A DNA stretch of 31,051 nt, from contig NZ_JAYRMI010000049.1 in the NCBI RefSeq assembly GCF_041904905.1, positions 1 to 31,051 on the forward strand. The letters run 5' to 3'. This stretch comes from Zoogloea sp041904905 (GTDB lineage: Bacteria > Pseudomonadota > Gammaproteobacteria > Burkholderiales > Rhodocyclaceae). Below, piece by piece: positions 21,706-30,127 of this stretch; position 1 is the first letter of the stretch; the number at the start of each line of letters is the position of its first letter. The translations under genes were made by a program, and so were the position numbers. The notes beneath the pieces were generated by a model, which did no database searches, was not told the origin of the DNA, and was given only the letters and a program-made list of their open reading frames with translations.

Positions 21706-22532
21706 GCGCGGGGCTCCCGGTCTTGCATCAGGGCGGCGGCGGCGCCGCCGATGCCCCAGGCGGCGAGGCCGATGCGGAACAGGCGTGCATCGGGCTGGCC
21801 CAGGTCGATGAACAGCATCGCCAGACTGGTGGCGAGGGCGACCGCGGCCATTGTCCGGGCGCCGCGGGGCGAGTGGAGGAAATCGGTGCGGGTGGTGAGC
21901 CACGCGCCCAGGGCGCCGGCAAGCCAGCCGCCGGCGGCGCCGGTGAGGACGTCCAGCGGCCAGTGGGCGCCCACCGCGATCCGAGAGAAGGCGACGAGCC
22001 CGGCCAGCGGCAGGGCGATCAGCCCGGCGCGCCAGCGACGCTCGGGTTTCGGCCAGGCGAGCACGATGGCTGCGGCCACACAGAAGGCGGTGACCGAGTG
22101 GCCGGACGGAAAGGCGTGGACGTAGAGCTTCTGGCCGATGAGGTTGAAGCGCTCGGGCTCCAGCACGCCGGCGGGGCGCATCACGTCGAAGTAGCGCTTG
22201 CCGCCTTCGCTGATGAGGACGCCCAGGGGCGCGGCCAGAAAGGTCGAGGCGAGCCAGCGCGGCTGGGTCTTGATGGTGGCGGCGAGGAGGGCGATGGCGC
22301 CGAGGACCGACCCGCAGACGGTGACGACGGCCCACAGCCGGGGCGGCAGGGCGGCGCTGGCGTGGTTGAGGGCGACGAAAAGGGGCTGGTTTGCGCCGGC
22401 AAGGGCCAATGCCCCCGCGAGCCCCGCGAGCACCAGCGCAGGCGCCAGCGCCCATCCCAGGGGGAAGGCGACGCGGGGCGGCGGGTTGTTTTCGGTGGGG
22501 GCGGGCGGTTGCAAGGCAGGTTCGTGCGACAA
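21702..22532 (-). CDS. PAP2 superfamily membrane phosphatase
   Basis: This 276-residue protein has all three PAP2 phosphatase motifs: KRYFDVMRP (K-x6-RP), FPSGHS (P-S-G-H) and SRIAVGAHWPLD (SR-x5-H-x3-D). About six membrane helices place the active site at the periplasmic face. Likely substrates are undecaprenyl pyrophosphate, lipid A phosphate or a phosphatidyl lipid; motifs do not separate these. The start appears to be TTG at 22532-22530. The frame is open further upstream but contains no ATG or GTG, and the next usable codon would cut into the first helix. The first 20 residues are proline-rich. It leads the tightly packed sugar-transfer genes and lies 44 bases after the diguanylate cyclase gene. 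Confidence 0.9.
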   Translation of the reverse strand: MSHEPALQPPAPTENNPPPRVAFPLGWALAPALVLAGLAGALALAGANQPLFVALNHASAALPPRLWAVVTVCGSVLGAIALLAATIKTQPRWLASTFLAAPLGVLISEGGKRYFDVMRPAGVLEPERFNLIGQKLYVHAFPSGHSVTAFCVAAAIVLAWPKPERRWRAGLIALPLAGLVAFSRIAVGAHWPLDVLTGAAGGWLAGALGAWLTTRTDFLHSPRGARTMAAVALATSLAMLFIDLGQPDARLFRIGLAAWGIGGAAAALMQDREPRA

Positions 22533-22576
22533 AACAGTGCAGTTTACCCGATAGCGGCCCTGCGTCGAAACAGGTG

Positions 22577-24019
22577 TCAGGCTGCGCGCCCGGCGCCGCC
22601 CACCGCGGCGAGGGGCGCGCGCCGCCGCCCGGCCTGCTTGGCCCGGTACATGGCGCCGTCGGCCGCGCGCAGCAGGCTGTCCTGATCCTCGCCGTCGTCC
22701 GGGGCGATGGCGAGGCCGATGCTGCCGGTGAGGGTGATCGTGTGGCCCTTGATCTGGAAGGGGTGGTCGAACACGCCGCGCAGGCGCTCGCCCAGGAAGG
22801 AGAGGCTCTCCCGGTTGCCGACGTCGGGGAAGATGCCGACGAACTCGTCGCCGCCGGTGCGGGCGATCAGGTCGCTCACCCGCAGGGCGGAGGTGAAGCG
22901 CTGGGCGATCTGGACGAGGAGTTCGTCGCCGACGGCGTGGCCGTAGGTGTCGTTGACCGGCTTGAAGCCGTCGAGATCGACCACCGCGACGCCGAGGATC
23001 AGGCCCTGGGCGCGGCTGCGGGCCACCTCGCGGGTGAAGTAGCCTTCAAGGAAGCCCCGGTTGGGCAGGCCGGTGAGGGGGTCGTGGTTGGCCAGGTGTT
23101 GGAGGCACTCGTTGGTGAGGTGGCGGGCGGTCACGTCGAGCAGGGTGACGATGCGCAGTGGGCCGCGCTCGCTGTCGATCATGCCGGGGATGCGTTCGAT
23201 GGCGAGGGGCATGCCGTCGGGGCGCTCGCCGGTCCAGACGCCGTCGTTCTCCTGAAGGATGTCGTCGAGGCGCTTGCCGCGCAGCTCGCGGCGGGGGCGG
23301 CCGAGCATGCGGCAGGCGGCCCGGTTGGCGTCGGCGATCTTGTCGGTGCTGCCCAGGATGCATACGCCGGCGCCGATCTGGTTCATCATCGAGCGCATGA
23401 GCTGGCCGGAGCGCTCGAAGCGGCGGGTCTGGCGGATCAGCAGGGTGCCGACGACCACGAAGGCGAGCATGCTGGTGCCCAGGGCGACCATCACCAGGCG
23501 CATCGCGGCCCGGCTGGCTTCGTCGCGTCGTTCGGCAAGATGCACGCCCAGGCCGGCAAGGCTGGGGCCAAGGGCGCGGAGTTCCTCGTAGGCGACGCTG
23601 GAGCCGGGCGAGTGGGTGTGCAGCCGCAGGAAGCTGCTCCAGCGCACGATGGCGTCGGTGAGGATGTGCCGGGTGTCGGCCGCCTCGATGGAGACGAGGT
23701 GGAAGGGGGTGCCGTCGAGTCCGCGAATCTCGCCGCCCGTGCGAAGGCTCTGGAGGGCCGACGACAGCCAGACGAACTGCGGGTCGGCGATCGTGGGGTT
23801 GTCGGGAAAGCCGGCGCCGGGGAGCGCCGTGGTGCTGGCGGCGAGGCGCCATACGACGGTGGTGGATTCGCGCACCACCGCGACCTGATCGGACAGCTCG
23901 AGCTGGTCGACGTTGCGCTCGTAGGCGAAGGCGAGGATCGCTCCTTCGATCGCGCAGAAGACCACCGCGATGGCCCAGAACACGCGCGACGACAGAAAGT
24001 TGGAGCGGCGGCTGGCCAT
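22577..24019 (-). CDS. membrane-bound diguanylate cyclase (sensor - PAS - GGDEF)
   Basis: This 480-residue protein has a membrane helix (about 13-32), a periplasmic domain (about 34-170), a second helix (about 174-195), a PAS-like region (about 205-300) and a GGDEF domain (about 308-470). The active site is intact (TGGDEF, residues 388-393) and so is the inhibitory c-di-GMP site, R-V-S-D (380-383), at the canonical five residues before GGDEF. Active synthesis of c-di-GMP with product inhibition is therefore expected. The periplasmic ligand is unknown. Start is ATG 24019. It is on the same strand and 44 bases upstream of the PAP2 gene with no terminator seen between them, so co-transcription with the glycosylation cluster is possible. 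Confidence 0.93.
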   Translation of the reverse strand: MASRRSNFLSSRVFWAIAVVFCAIEGAILAFAYERNVDQLELSDQVAVVRESTTVVWRLAASTTALPGAGFPDNPTIADPQFVWLSSALQSLRTGGEIRGLDGTPFHLVSIEAADTRHILTDAIVRWSSFLRLHTHSPGSSVAYEELRALGPSLAGLGVHLAERRDEASRAAMRLVMVALGTSMLAFVVVGTLLIRQTRRFERSGQLMRSMMNQIGAGVCILGSTDKIADANRAACRMLGRPRRELRGKRLDDILQENDGVWTGERPDGMPLAIERIPGMIDSERGPLRIVTLLDVTARHLTNECLQHLANHDPLTGLPNRGFLEGYFTREVARSRAQGLILGVAVVDLDGFKPVNDTYGHAVGDELLVQIAQRFTSALRVSDLIARTGGDEFVGIFPDVGNRESLSFLGERLRGVFDHPFQIKGHTITLTGSIGLAIAPDDGEDQDSLLRAADGAMYRAKQAGRRRAPLAAVGGAGRAA

Positions 24020-24033
24020 GGGTTGTGCGGCTA

Positions 24034-24065
24034 AACTGTTGAAGACTGTAAATTATCTCACAGTT
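24034..24065. promoter_or_regulatory. AT-rich patch with repeated ACTGT half-sites between the diguanylate cyclase gene and purL
   Basis: AACTGT (24034-24039), ACTGT (24045-24049) and the inverted ACAGT(T) (24060-24065) surround an AT-rich core. The outermost copies form a 6-base inverted repeat and the inner pair is spaced by 10 bases. On the minus strand a GATAAT in this core could be the -10 of the diguanylate cyclase gene. The regulator is unknown, and the spacing excludes a standard LexA box (CTG-N10-CAG). Confidence 0.3.
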
Positions 24066-24139
24066 CGTGCGATTCCACGGGGGGCGGTGCTTGCCACGGA
24101 GAGTTGAATCGCGCGGTCGGAGCGTCGGCGGGGCTCGGG

Positions 24140-24145
24140 TATAAT
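24140..24145 (+). promoter_or_regulatory. -10 box of the purL promoter
   Basis: A perfect TATAAT is followed by a GC-rich discriminator. There is no good -35 at 16-18 bases, which suggests activator dependence or a weak -35. Predicted start is near 24152, giving a leader of about 68 bases. No purine riboswitch could be recognised in that leader by reading. Confidence 0.55.
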
Positions 24146-24219
24146 GCGCGGTCTTTGCGTGTCCGGATCGTGGGTTTGCCGCTTTCCGGGCCGGTTTCAA
24201 CTTCGCGCCCATCCCTGCC

Positions 24220-27200
24220 ATGTCCGAAATCCTCAAGCTGCGCGGTGCGCCCGCCTTTTCCAGTTCCCGCCTCGTCCGGCTCAACGATGCGGTGAAATCC
24301 GCCCTGCCACGCCTGAAGGGGCTGGCGGCCGAGCACTGGTACTTCGCGGAGGTCAGCGCTCCGCTCGATGTGGATGAGATGGCCCGGCTCGCGGATCTGC
24401 TCGGCGCTCACCCCGAAGGCGATCTGCCGGCGGGGTCGATGCTGGTGGTCACGCCCCGGCTGGGCACGATCTCCCCGTGGTCGTCGAAGGCGACGGACAT
24501 CGCCCATCAGTGCGGGTTCGACAAGGTCATCCGCGTCGAGCGCGGCACGGCCTTCTACTTCGATCTGCGCGGCGTCCTCGATGCCCGCGACCGGGAAGCC
24601 GTCTTTCCGGTCATCCACGACCGCATGACCGAGTCGGTGCTCGACAACCCCGACGCCGCCCACGCGCTGTTCCACCATTACGCGCCGCAGCCGCTCACCA
24701 GCGTGGACATCCTCACCCGCGGCCGTGACGGCCTGGTGATCGCCAATGCCGAGCTGGGCCTGGCCCTGTCGGAAGACGAGATCGACTACCTCGTCGACAA
24801 CTTCACCCGGATGGGCCGCAACCCCACCGACGTCGAACTGATGATGTTCGCCCAGGCGAACTCCGAGCATTGCCGCCACAAGATCTTCAACGCCGACTGG
24901 GTGATCGACGGCCGGCCGATGGACAAGACGCTGTTCGGCATGATCCGCGAGACCCACAAGGCCCACCCGGAAGGCACCGTCGTGGCCTATTCCGACAACG
25001 CCTCGGTGATCGAGGGCGCGGCGGTGGACAAGCTCTACCCGGATGCCGACGGCGCCTGGAAATTCCGCGAGGAACTCACCCACATCCTCGCCAAGGTCGA
25101 GACCCACAACCACCCCACGGCGATCTCGCCCTTCCCGGGCGCCTCCACCGGCTCTGGCGGCGAGATCCGCGACGAAGGCGCCACCGGCCGCGGTTCCAAG
25201 CCCAAGGCGGGCCTCGCAGGCTTCTCGGTGTCCAACCTCGAGATCCCCGGCTTCGAGCAGCCCTGGGAGCAGCACTACGGCAAGCCCGAGCGCATCGCCT
25301 CGGCCCTCGACATCATGATCGAAGGCCCGCTGGGCGCCGCGGCCTTCAACAACGAGTTCGGCCGTCCCAACCTCACCGGCTACTTCCGTACTTTCGAACA
25401 GAGCGTGCAGGATGAGGTGCGCGGCTACCACAAGCCGATCATGATCGCCGGCGGCCTGGGCAGCATCCAGGCCCAGCAGTCCTTCAAGATCAAGTTCGGC
25501 CCCGGCACCCTGCTGATCCAGCTGGGCGGCCCCGGCATGCTCATCGGCCTGGGCGGCGGCGCCGCGTCGTCGATGGCCACCGGCACCAACACCGCGGATC
25601 TCGACTTCGCCTCCGTCCAGCGCGGCAACCCCGAAATCCAGCGCCGCTGCCAGGAAGTCATCGACGCCTGCTGGCAGAAGGGCGACGCCAACCCGATCCT
25701 GTCGATCCACGACGTGGGCGCCGGCGGCCTCTCCAACGCCTTCCCCGAACTCGCCGATTCCGCCGAACTGGGCGCGCGCTTCGAGCTGCGCGAAGTGCAC
25801 ATCGAAGAGCCGGGCATGAGCCCGCGGGAGATCTGGTCGAACGAATCCCAGGAACGCTACGTCCTCGCCATCGCGCCCGAGAGCCTGCCGGTCTTCCAGG
25901 CCATCTGCGAGCGCGAGCGCTGCCCGTTCGCGGTGGTCGGCACGGCGTCGGACGACGGTCATCTGGTGGTCTCCGACCGTCACTTCGACAACAAGCCGGT
26001 CGACATGGAGATGCAGGTGCTGCTGGGCAAGCCGCCCAAGATGACCCGCAACGTCTCCAGCCGCCAGGTTTTCGTGCCGCCTTTCGACGTGACCGACATC
26101 GGCCTCGACGACGCCTGTCGCCGCGTGCTGTCGATGCCGGCGGTGGCCAGCAAGAACTTCCTCATCACCATCGGCGACCGCTCGGTGGGCGGCATGACCG
26201 CCCGCGATCAGATGGTCGGCCCGTGGCAGGTGCCGGTGGCCGACGTGGCCGTCACCACCATGAGCTTCCACGGCTACCTGGGCGAAGCCTTCGCGATGGG
26301 CGAGCGCACCCCGGTTGCCACGCTGGATGCGCCGGCCTCCGGCCGCATGGCCATCGGCGAATCCATCACCAACATCGCCGCCGCCGACATTCGCTCGCTA
26401 GGTGACGTGAAGCTCTCCGCCAACTGGATGGCCGCCGCCGGTCACCGGGGCGAAGACGTCAAGCTCTACAAGACGGTCGAGGCCGTGTCCCAGTTCTGCC
26501 AGCAGGCCGGGCTGGCGATCCCGGTGGGCAAGGATTCCCTGTCGATGCGCACCGCCTGGCAGGACGAGGACGAGGCCAGGCAGGTCGTCTCGCCGCTGTC
26601 GCTGATCGTCACCGCCTTCGCGCCGGTGCAGGATGTGCGTCGCACCCTCACGCCTCAGCTGCAGTTGCTGGATGGCGTCGAGACCGAGCTGCTCCTCATC
26701 GACCTCGGCAACAATGCCAACCGCCTGGGTGGCTCGGTGCTGGCTCAGGCCTACAACTCGGTCGCCGAACACGCGCCGGACGTGGACGCCGCCCAGCTCA
26801 AGGCCTTCTTCGAACTCATCCAGCAGTGGCGCCAGGACGACCTGATCCTCGCCTACCACGACCGCGCCGACGGCGGCCTCTTCGCCACCCTGTGCGAGAT
26901 GGCCTTCGCGTCCAAGTGCGGCCTGTCGGTGATGCTCGATACCGTCGCCTACGATCAGTTCATGAACGACGTGGACGGCCTCGACAAGCGCCCCGATTCC
27001 CTCAAGGGCCGCTTCAACGACATGCTCTTCAAGGCGCTGTTCGCCGAAGAGCTGGGCGCCGTCATCCAGATCCGCCGCGACGACCGCAGCCGCTTCACCG
27101 AGCCGCTGCGCGCCGCCGGCCTCAGCTACCACTTCGTGGGCGAGCCCAACGACCGCGACGAGCTGCGCTTCTGGCGCAACGCCAAGCTGGTGTTCAGCGC

Positions 27201-28149
27201 CCCGCGCGCCGAGCTGCTGCAGACGTGGTCTGCCACCAGCTACCAGATCGCCCGCCTGCGCGACGACGCCGAATGCGCGAGGGAGGAATTCGACGCGCTC
27301 GCCGACCTCGCCAACCCTGGCCTGTCGGTCAAGCTCGGTTTCGATCCGGCCGACGACATCGCCGCGCCCTTCATCGCCACCGGCGCACGTCCGAAGATCG
27401 CCATCCTGCGTGAGCAGGGTGTGAACTCCCAGGCCGAGATGGCCGCCGCCTTCGAACGTGCCGGCTTCGCGCCCTTCGACGTGCACATGTCCGACCTCCA
27501 GACCGGCCGCGTGCGTCTGGCCGACTTCAAGGGTCTCGCGGCCTGCGGTGGCTTCTCTTACGGCGACGTGCTGGGGGCAGGGCAGGGCTGGGCCAAGTCG
27601 ATCCTCTTCAACCCGGCGCTGCGTTCGCAGTTCGAGGCCTTCTTCAACCGCGCCGACACCTTCGCGCTGGGCGTTTGCAACGGCTGCCAGATGATGTCCA
27701 ACCTGGCCGAGATCATCCCCGGTGCCGACTGCTGGCCGCGCTTCCAGCGCAACCGGAGCGAGCAGTTCGAGGCCCGCTTCGTGATGGTCGAGGTGCAGGA
27801 AAGCCCGTCCATCCTGCTTGCCGGCATGGCGGGCAGCCGGATGCCCATCGTCGTCTCCCACGGCGAAGGCCGTGCGGTGTTCCAGGGTGTGGACGACAAG
27901 GACAACGCCAAGGTTGCGCTGCGCTATGTGGATAACACCGGCGCCATCGCCACCCGCTACCCGTTCAACCCGAACGGCTCGCCGGACGGCATCACCGGCC
28001 TCACCACGCCGGATGGTCGCTTCACCATCATGATGCCGCACCCCGAGCGCACCGCCCGCACCGTTCAGATGAGCTGGCACCCGGCCGAGCTGGGCGAGGA
28101 TTCGCCCTGGCTGCGGATGTTCCGCAACGCCCGCAAGTGGCTGGGCTGA
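24220..28149 (+). CDS. purL: phosphoribosylformylglycinamidine synthase (FGAM synthase), single-chain
   Basis: This 1309-residue protein is the large, fused proteobacterial PurL. It converts FGAR, glutamine and ATP to FGAM in purine synthesis, in the cytosol. Order of parts: a PurS-like N-terminal domain (about 1-150), a linker, and two AIRS-type ATP-binding repeats holding KVETHNHPTAISPFPGA and HDVGAGGLSNAFPEL. A class I glutamine amidotransferase domain starts near residue 1050. Its triad is present: Cys1153 in GVCNGCQMM, and His1274 and Glu1276 in PHPERTAR. The length matches the E. coli enzyme (1,295). No Shine-Dalgarno is visible ahead of ATG 24220, but the N terminus (MSEILKLRGAPAFS) is the usual one. 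It stands alone with its own promoter and terminator. Confidence 0.98.
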   Translation: MSEILKLRGAPAFSSSRLVRLNDAVKSALPRLKGLAAEHWYFAEVSAPLDVDEMARLADLLGAHPEGDLPAGSMLVVTPRLGTISPWSSKATDIAHQCGFDKVIRVERGTAFYFDLRGVLDARDREAVFPVIHDRMTESVLDNPDAAHALFHHYAPQPLTSVDILTRGRDGLVIANAELGLALSEDEIDYLVDNFTRMGRNPTDVELMMFAQANSEHCRHKIFNADWVIDGRPMDKTLFGMIRETHKAHPEGTVVAYSDNASVIEGAAVDKLYPDADGAWKFREELTHILAKVETHNHPTAISPFPGASTGSGGEIRDEGATGRGSKPKAGLAGFSVSNLEIPGFEQPWEQHYGKPERIASALDIMIEGPLGAAAFNNEFGRPNLTGYFRTFEQSVQDEVRGYHKPIMIAGGLGSIQAQQSFKIKFGPGTLLIQLGGPGMLIGLGGGAASSMATGTNTADLDFASVQRGNPEIQRRCQEVIDACWQKGDANPILSIHDVGAGGLSNAFPELADSAELGARFELREVHIEEPGMSPREIWSNESQERYVLAIAPESLPVFQAICERERCPFAVVGTASDDGHLVVSDRHFDNKPVDMEMQVLLGKPPKMTRNVSSRQVFVPPFDVTDIGLDDACRRVLSMPAVASKNFLITIGDRSVGGMTARDQMVGPWQVPVADVAVTTMSFHGYLGEAFAMGERTPVATLDAPASGRMAIGESITNIAAADIRSLGDVKLSANWMAAAGHRGEDVKLYKTVEAVSQFCQQAGLAIPVGKDSLSMRTAWQDEDEARQVVSPLSLIVTAFAPVQDVRRTLTPQLQLLDGVETELLLIDLGNNANRLGGSVLAQAYNSVAEHAPDVDAAQLKAFFELIQQWRQDDLILAYHDRADGGLFATLCEMAFASKCGLSVMLDTVAYDQFMNDVDGLDKRPDSLKGRFNDMLFKALFAEELGAVIQIRRDDRSRFTEPLRAAGLSYHFVGEPNDRDELRFWRNAKLVFSAPRAELLQTWSATSYQIARLRDDAECAREEFDALADLANPGLSVKLGFDPADDIAAPFIATGARPKIAILREQGVNSQAEMAAAFERAGFAPFDVHMSDLQTGRVRLADFKGLAACGGFSYGDVLGAGQGWAKSILFNPALRSQFEAFFNRADTFALGVCNGCQMMSNLAEIIPGADCWPRFQRNRSEQFEARFVMVEVQESPSILLAGMAGSRMPIVVSHGEGRAVFQGVDDKDNAKVALRYVDNTGAIATRYPFNPNGSPDGITGLTTPDGRFTIMMPHPERTARTVQMSWHPAELGEDSPWLRMFRNARKWLG

Positions 28150-28176
28150 ACGCCGACGCTGCAGGCGTTCAATGAA

Positions 28177-28207
28177 TCGAGGGGGCCGCGGCCCCCTCGA
28201 TGTTTTT
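28177..28207 (+). terminator. intrinsic terminator of purL
   Basis: A 24-base perfect palindrome (28177-28200; TCGAGGGGGCCG and its complement) forms a very stable hairpin. Five T follow at 28203-28207. A smaller 7-base hairpin (28148-28154 with 28164-28170) precedes it at the stop codon. Confidence 0.85.
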
Positions 28208-28233
28208 GTGCCTGCCCGCCAACCGTCAGACGA

Positions 28234-28262
28234 AAAGAAGAAACCGGGCTGGGCCCGGTTTC
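28234..28262 (-). terminator. intrinsic terminator of the ETF-QO gene
   Basis: GAAACCGGGC (28240-28249) and GCCCGGTTTC (28253-28262) form a 10-base stem with a 3-base loop. Read on the minus strand it is followed by a pyrimidine/T-rich run (TTCTTTTC), so it serves the minus-strand gene that ends at 28277. Confidence 0.78.
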
Positions 28263-28276
28263 CTGTTCTACGAAGC

Positions 28277-29917
28277 TTACATCCCCTGGTAGATTGGGCC
28301 CTCGCCCCCCTGGGGGGTGACCCAGTTGATGTTCTGGGTCGGGTCCTTGATATCGCAGGTCTTGCAGTGCACGCAGTTCTGGGCGTTGATCTGGAGCTTC
28401 GGATCGGCGCCCTCGGTGCGCACGATCTCGTACACGCCGGCCGGGCAGTAGCGCTGCTCGGGTGCGTCGTACTTCGCCAGGTTGATGGCGATGGGCACCG
28501 AGGCGTCCTTGAGCTGCAGGTGGCAGGGCTCGTCTTCCTCGTGGTTGGTGTTGGAGAGGAAAACGGAAGACAGGCGGTCGAAGGTGAGCTTGCCGTCCGG
28601 CTTGGGATAGCTGATCGGGCTGCACTCGGCGGCCGGCTTGAGGGCCGTGTGATCCGCGTGGTTGTGGAGTGTCCAGGGCACCTTGCCGCCGAAGAGGATC
28701 TGCTCGGCGCCGAACAGCATGGACCCGAGCCACAGCCCCTTCTTCATGTAGGGCTTGAAGTTGCGGGTCTTGTAGAGTTCGGTGTGGAGCCAGCTGCCCT
28801 TGAAGGCTTCCGGGTAGGCGCTGAGTTCATCCTGGCTGCGTTCGGCGGCGAGGGCGTCGTAGGCGGCTTCGGCGGCGAGCATGCCCGATTTCATCGCGGC
28901 GTGGGTGCCCTTGATGCGAGCGGCGTTGAGGAAGCCGGCGTCGTCGCCGATCAGTGCGCCGCCCGGGAAGACCAGCTTGGGCTGGCTCTGCAGCCCGCCG
29001 GCGGCGATGGCGCGGGCGCCGTAGGCAAGGCGCTTGCCGCCTTCCAGGAATTTGCGGATCTCGGGGTGGGTCTTGTAGCGCTGGAACTCTTCGAAGGGCG
29101 ACAGGTAGGGGTTGGCGTAGTTGAGGCCCACCACGAAGCCCACCGCCACCAGGTTGTCTTCCAGGTGATAGCAGAAGCCGCCGCCGTAGGTGGAGGCGTC
29201 CATCGGCCAGCCGGCGGTGTGCACCACCAGGCCCGGCGTGTGCTGGCCGGCGGGGATCTCCCACAGCTCCTTGATGCCGATGCCGTAGGTCTGCGGATCG
29301 ACACCGTCGCGCAGCTTGAAGCGGGCTTCGAGCTCCTTACCCAGATGACCGCGGCAGCCTTCGGCGAACAGGGTGTACTTCGCGCGCAACTCCATGCCCG
29401 GCTGGAAGTTGGGGCCCTGGGTGCCGTCCTTCAGCACGCCCATGTCGCCGGTGATCACGCCAGCCACGGCGCCGCTGTCGTCGAACAGCAACTGGGCGCC
29501 GGCAAAGCCCGGATAGACCTCGACGCCCATGGCCTCGGCCTGCTCGCCCAGCCACTTGGCCAGGTTGCCCAGGCGCACGACGTAGTTGCCGTGGTTGTGG
29601 AAGGAGTCGGGCAGCAGGCTGTTGGGAACCTGGCGGCCGCCGGATTCGGACAGAAAGATCACCCGGTCTTCCGAGACCGGGGTGTTGAGCGGGGCGCCGC
29701 GTGCTTTCCAGTCGGGGAAGAGTTCGTCGATGGCGCAGGGGTCGACCACCGCGCCGGAGAGAATGTGGGCGCCGATCTCGGCGGCCTTCTCGATCAGGCA
29801 GACGGAGAAGTCCTGACCTTTTTCTGCTGCAAGCTGCTTGAGCCGGATCGCCGCGGAGAGGCCCGCCGGGCCCCCGCCGACGATCAGGACATCGAATTCC
29901 ATGGAATCGCGTTCCAT
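28277..29917 (-). CDS. electron transfer flavoprotein-ubiquinone oxidoreductase (ETF-QO)
   Basis: This 546-residue enzyme has an N-terminal FAD-binding Rossmann motif (VLIVGGGPAGLSAAIRL), central FAD/quinone-binding domains and a C-terminal ferredoxin-like [4Fe-4S] domain. The cluster cysteines are visible in RYCPAGVYE and NCVHCKTCDIKDPTQN. It passes electrons from ETF, reduced by acyl-CoA dehydrogenases, to ubiquinone at the inner membrane. The start at ATG 29917 is fixed by an ideal AGGAGGTGA 5-13 bases upstream; longer readings through the divergent genes are not real. It is divergent from a thioesterase and an acetoacetyl-CoA synthetase-like gene with a shared 210-base control region. No etfAB genes lie in this window. 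Confidence 0.96.
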   Translation of the reverse strand: MERDSMEFDVLIVGGGPAGLSAAIRLKQLAAEKGQDFSVCLIEKAAEIGAHILSGAVVDPCAIDELFPDWKARGAPLNTPVSEDRVIFLSESGGRQVPNSLLPDSFHNHGNYVVRLGNLAKWLGEQAEAMGVEVYPGFAGAQLLFDDSGAVAGVITGDMGVLKDGTQGPNFQPGMELRAKYTLFAEGCRGHLGKELEARFKLRDGVDPQTYGIGIKELWEIPAGQHTPGLVVHTAGWPMDASTYGGGFCYHLEDNLVAVGFVVGLNYANPYLSPFEEFQRYKTHPEIRKFLEGGKRLAYGARAIAAGGLQSQPKLVFPGGALIGDDAGFLNAARIKGTHAAMKSGMLAAEAAYDALAAERSQDELSAYPEAFKGSWLHTELYKTRNFKPYMKKGLWLGSMLFGAEQILFGGKVPWTLHNHADHTALKPAAECSPISYPKPDGKLTFDRLSSVFLSNTNHEEDEPCHLQLKDASVPIAINLAKYDAPEQRYCPAGVYEIVRTEGADPKLQINAQNCVHCKTCDIKDPTQNINWVTPQGGEGPIYQGM

Positions 29918-30021
29918 CGCTGTCACCTCCTGTGTTGTTTTGATTTGTTCTCGGTCTGCGCGAAGCCTACACCTTTCCCCGTGGCTCCGGCGAGGCCGCT
30001 GCAGGATGGGAGATGGCAGGC

Positions 30022-30041
30022 AACATACGCAAGCGTATGTT
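30022..30041. promoter_or_regulatory. 20-bp operator-like inverted repeat in the divergent ETF-QO / thioesterase promoter region
   Basis: AACATACGC-AA-GCGTATGTT is a perfect inverted repeat with 9-base arms and a 2-base centre. Its size and symmetry resemble TetR-family operators. A plus-strand TTGACT (30045-30050) follows it within a few bases, and TTGTAT stands 17 bases later (30068-30073), making a candidate thioesterase promoter. No clear minus-strand promoter was found. The rest of the 210-base gap (29918-30127) shows no gene. Confidence 0.6.
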
Positions 30042-30127
30042 ACATTGACTCGGCCCGCGCGGGGCAGTTGTATAGCATCCCGCAGGGCGCCGCAATCAAA
30101 AAACAACCTGTGGAGAGACGAGCGACA

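Noticed and set aside
24045..24064. A LexA/SOS box between the diguanylate cyclase gene and purL
   Set aside because: The half-sites read ACTGT-N10-ACAGT, giving CTG-N12-CAG rather than CTG-N10-CAG, and neither neighbour is an SOS gene.
24058..26271. A 737-residue open frame on the minus strand opposite purL, with a second of 560 residues at 26398-28080
   Set aside because: Long antisense frames are expected in GC-rich genes. The compositions are biased to His, Asp, Gly and Val with no motif, and purL on the other strand is complete and conserved.
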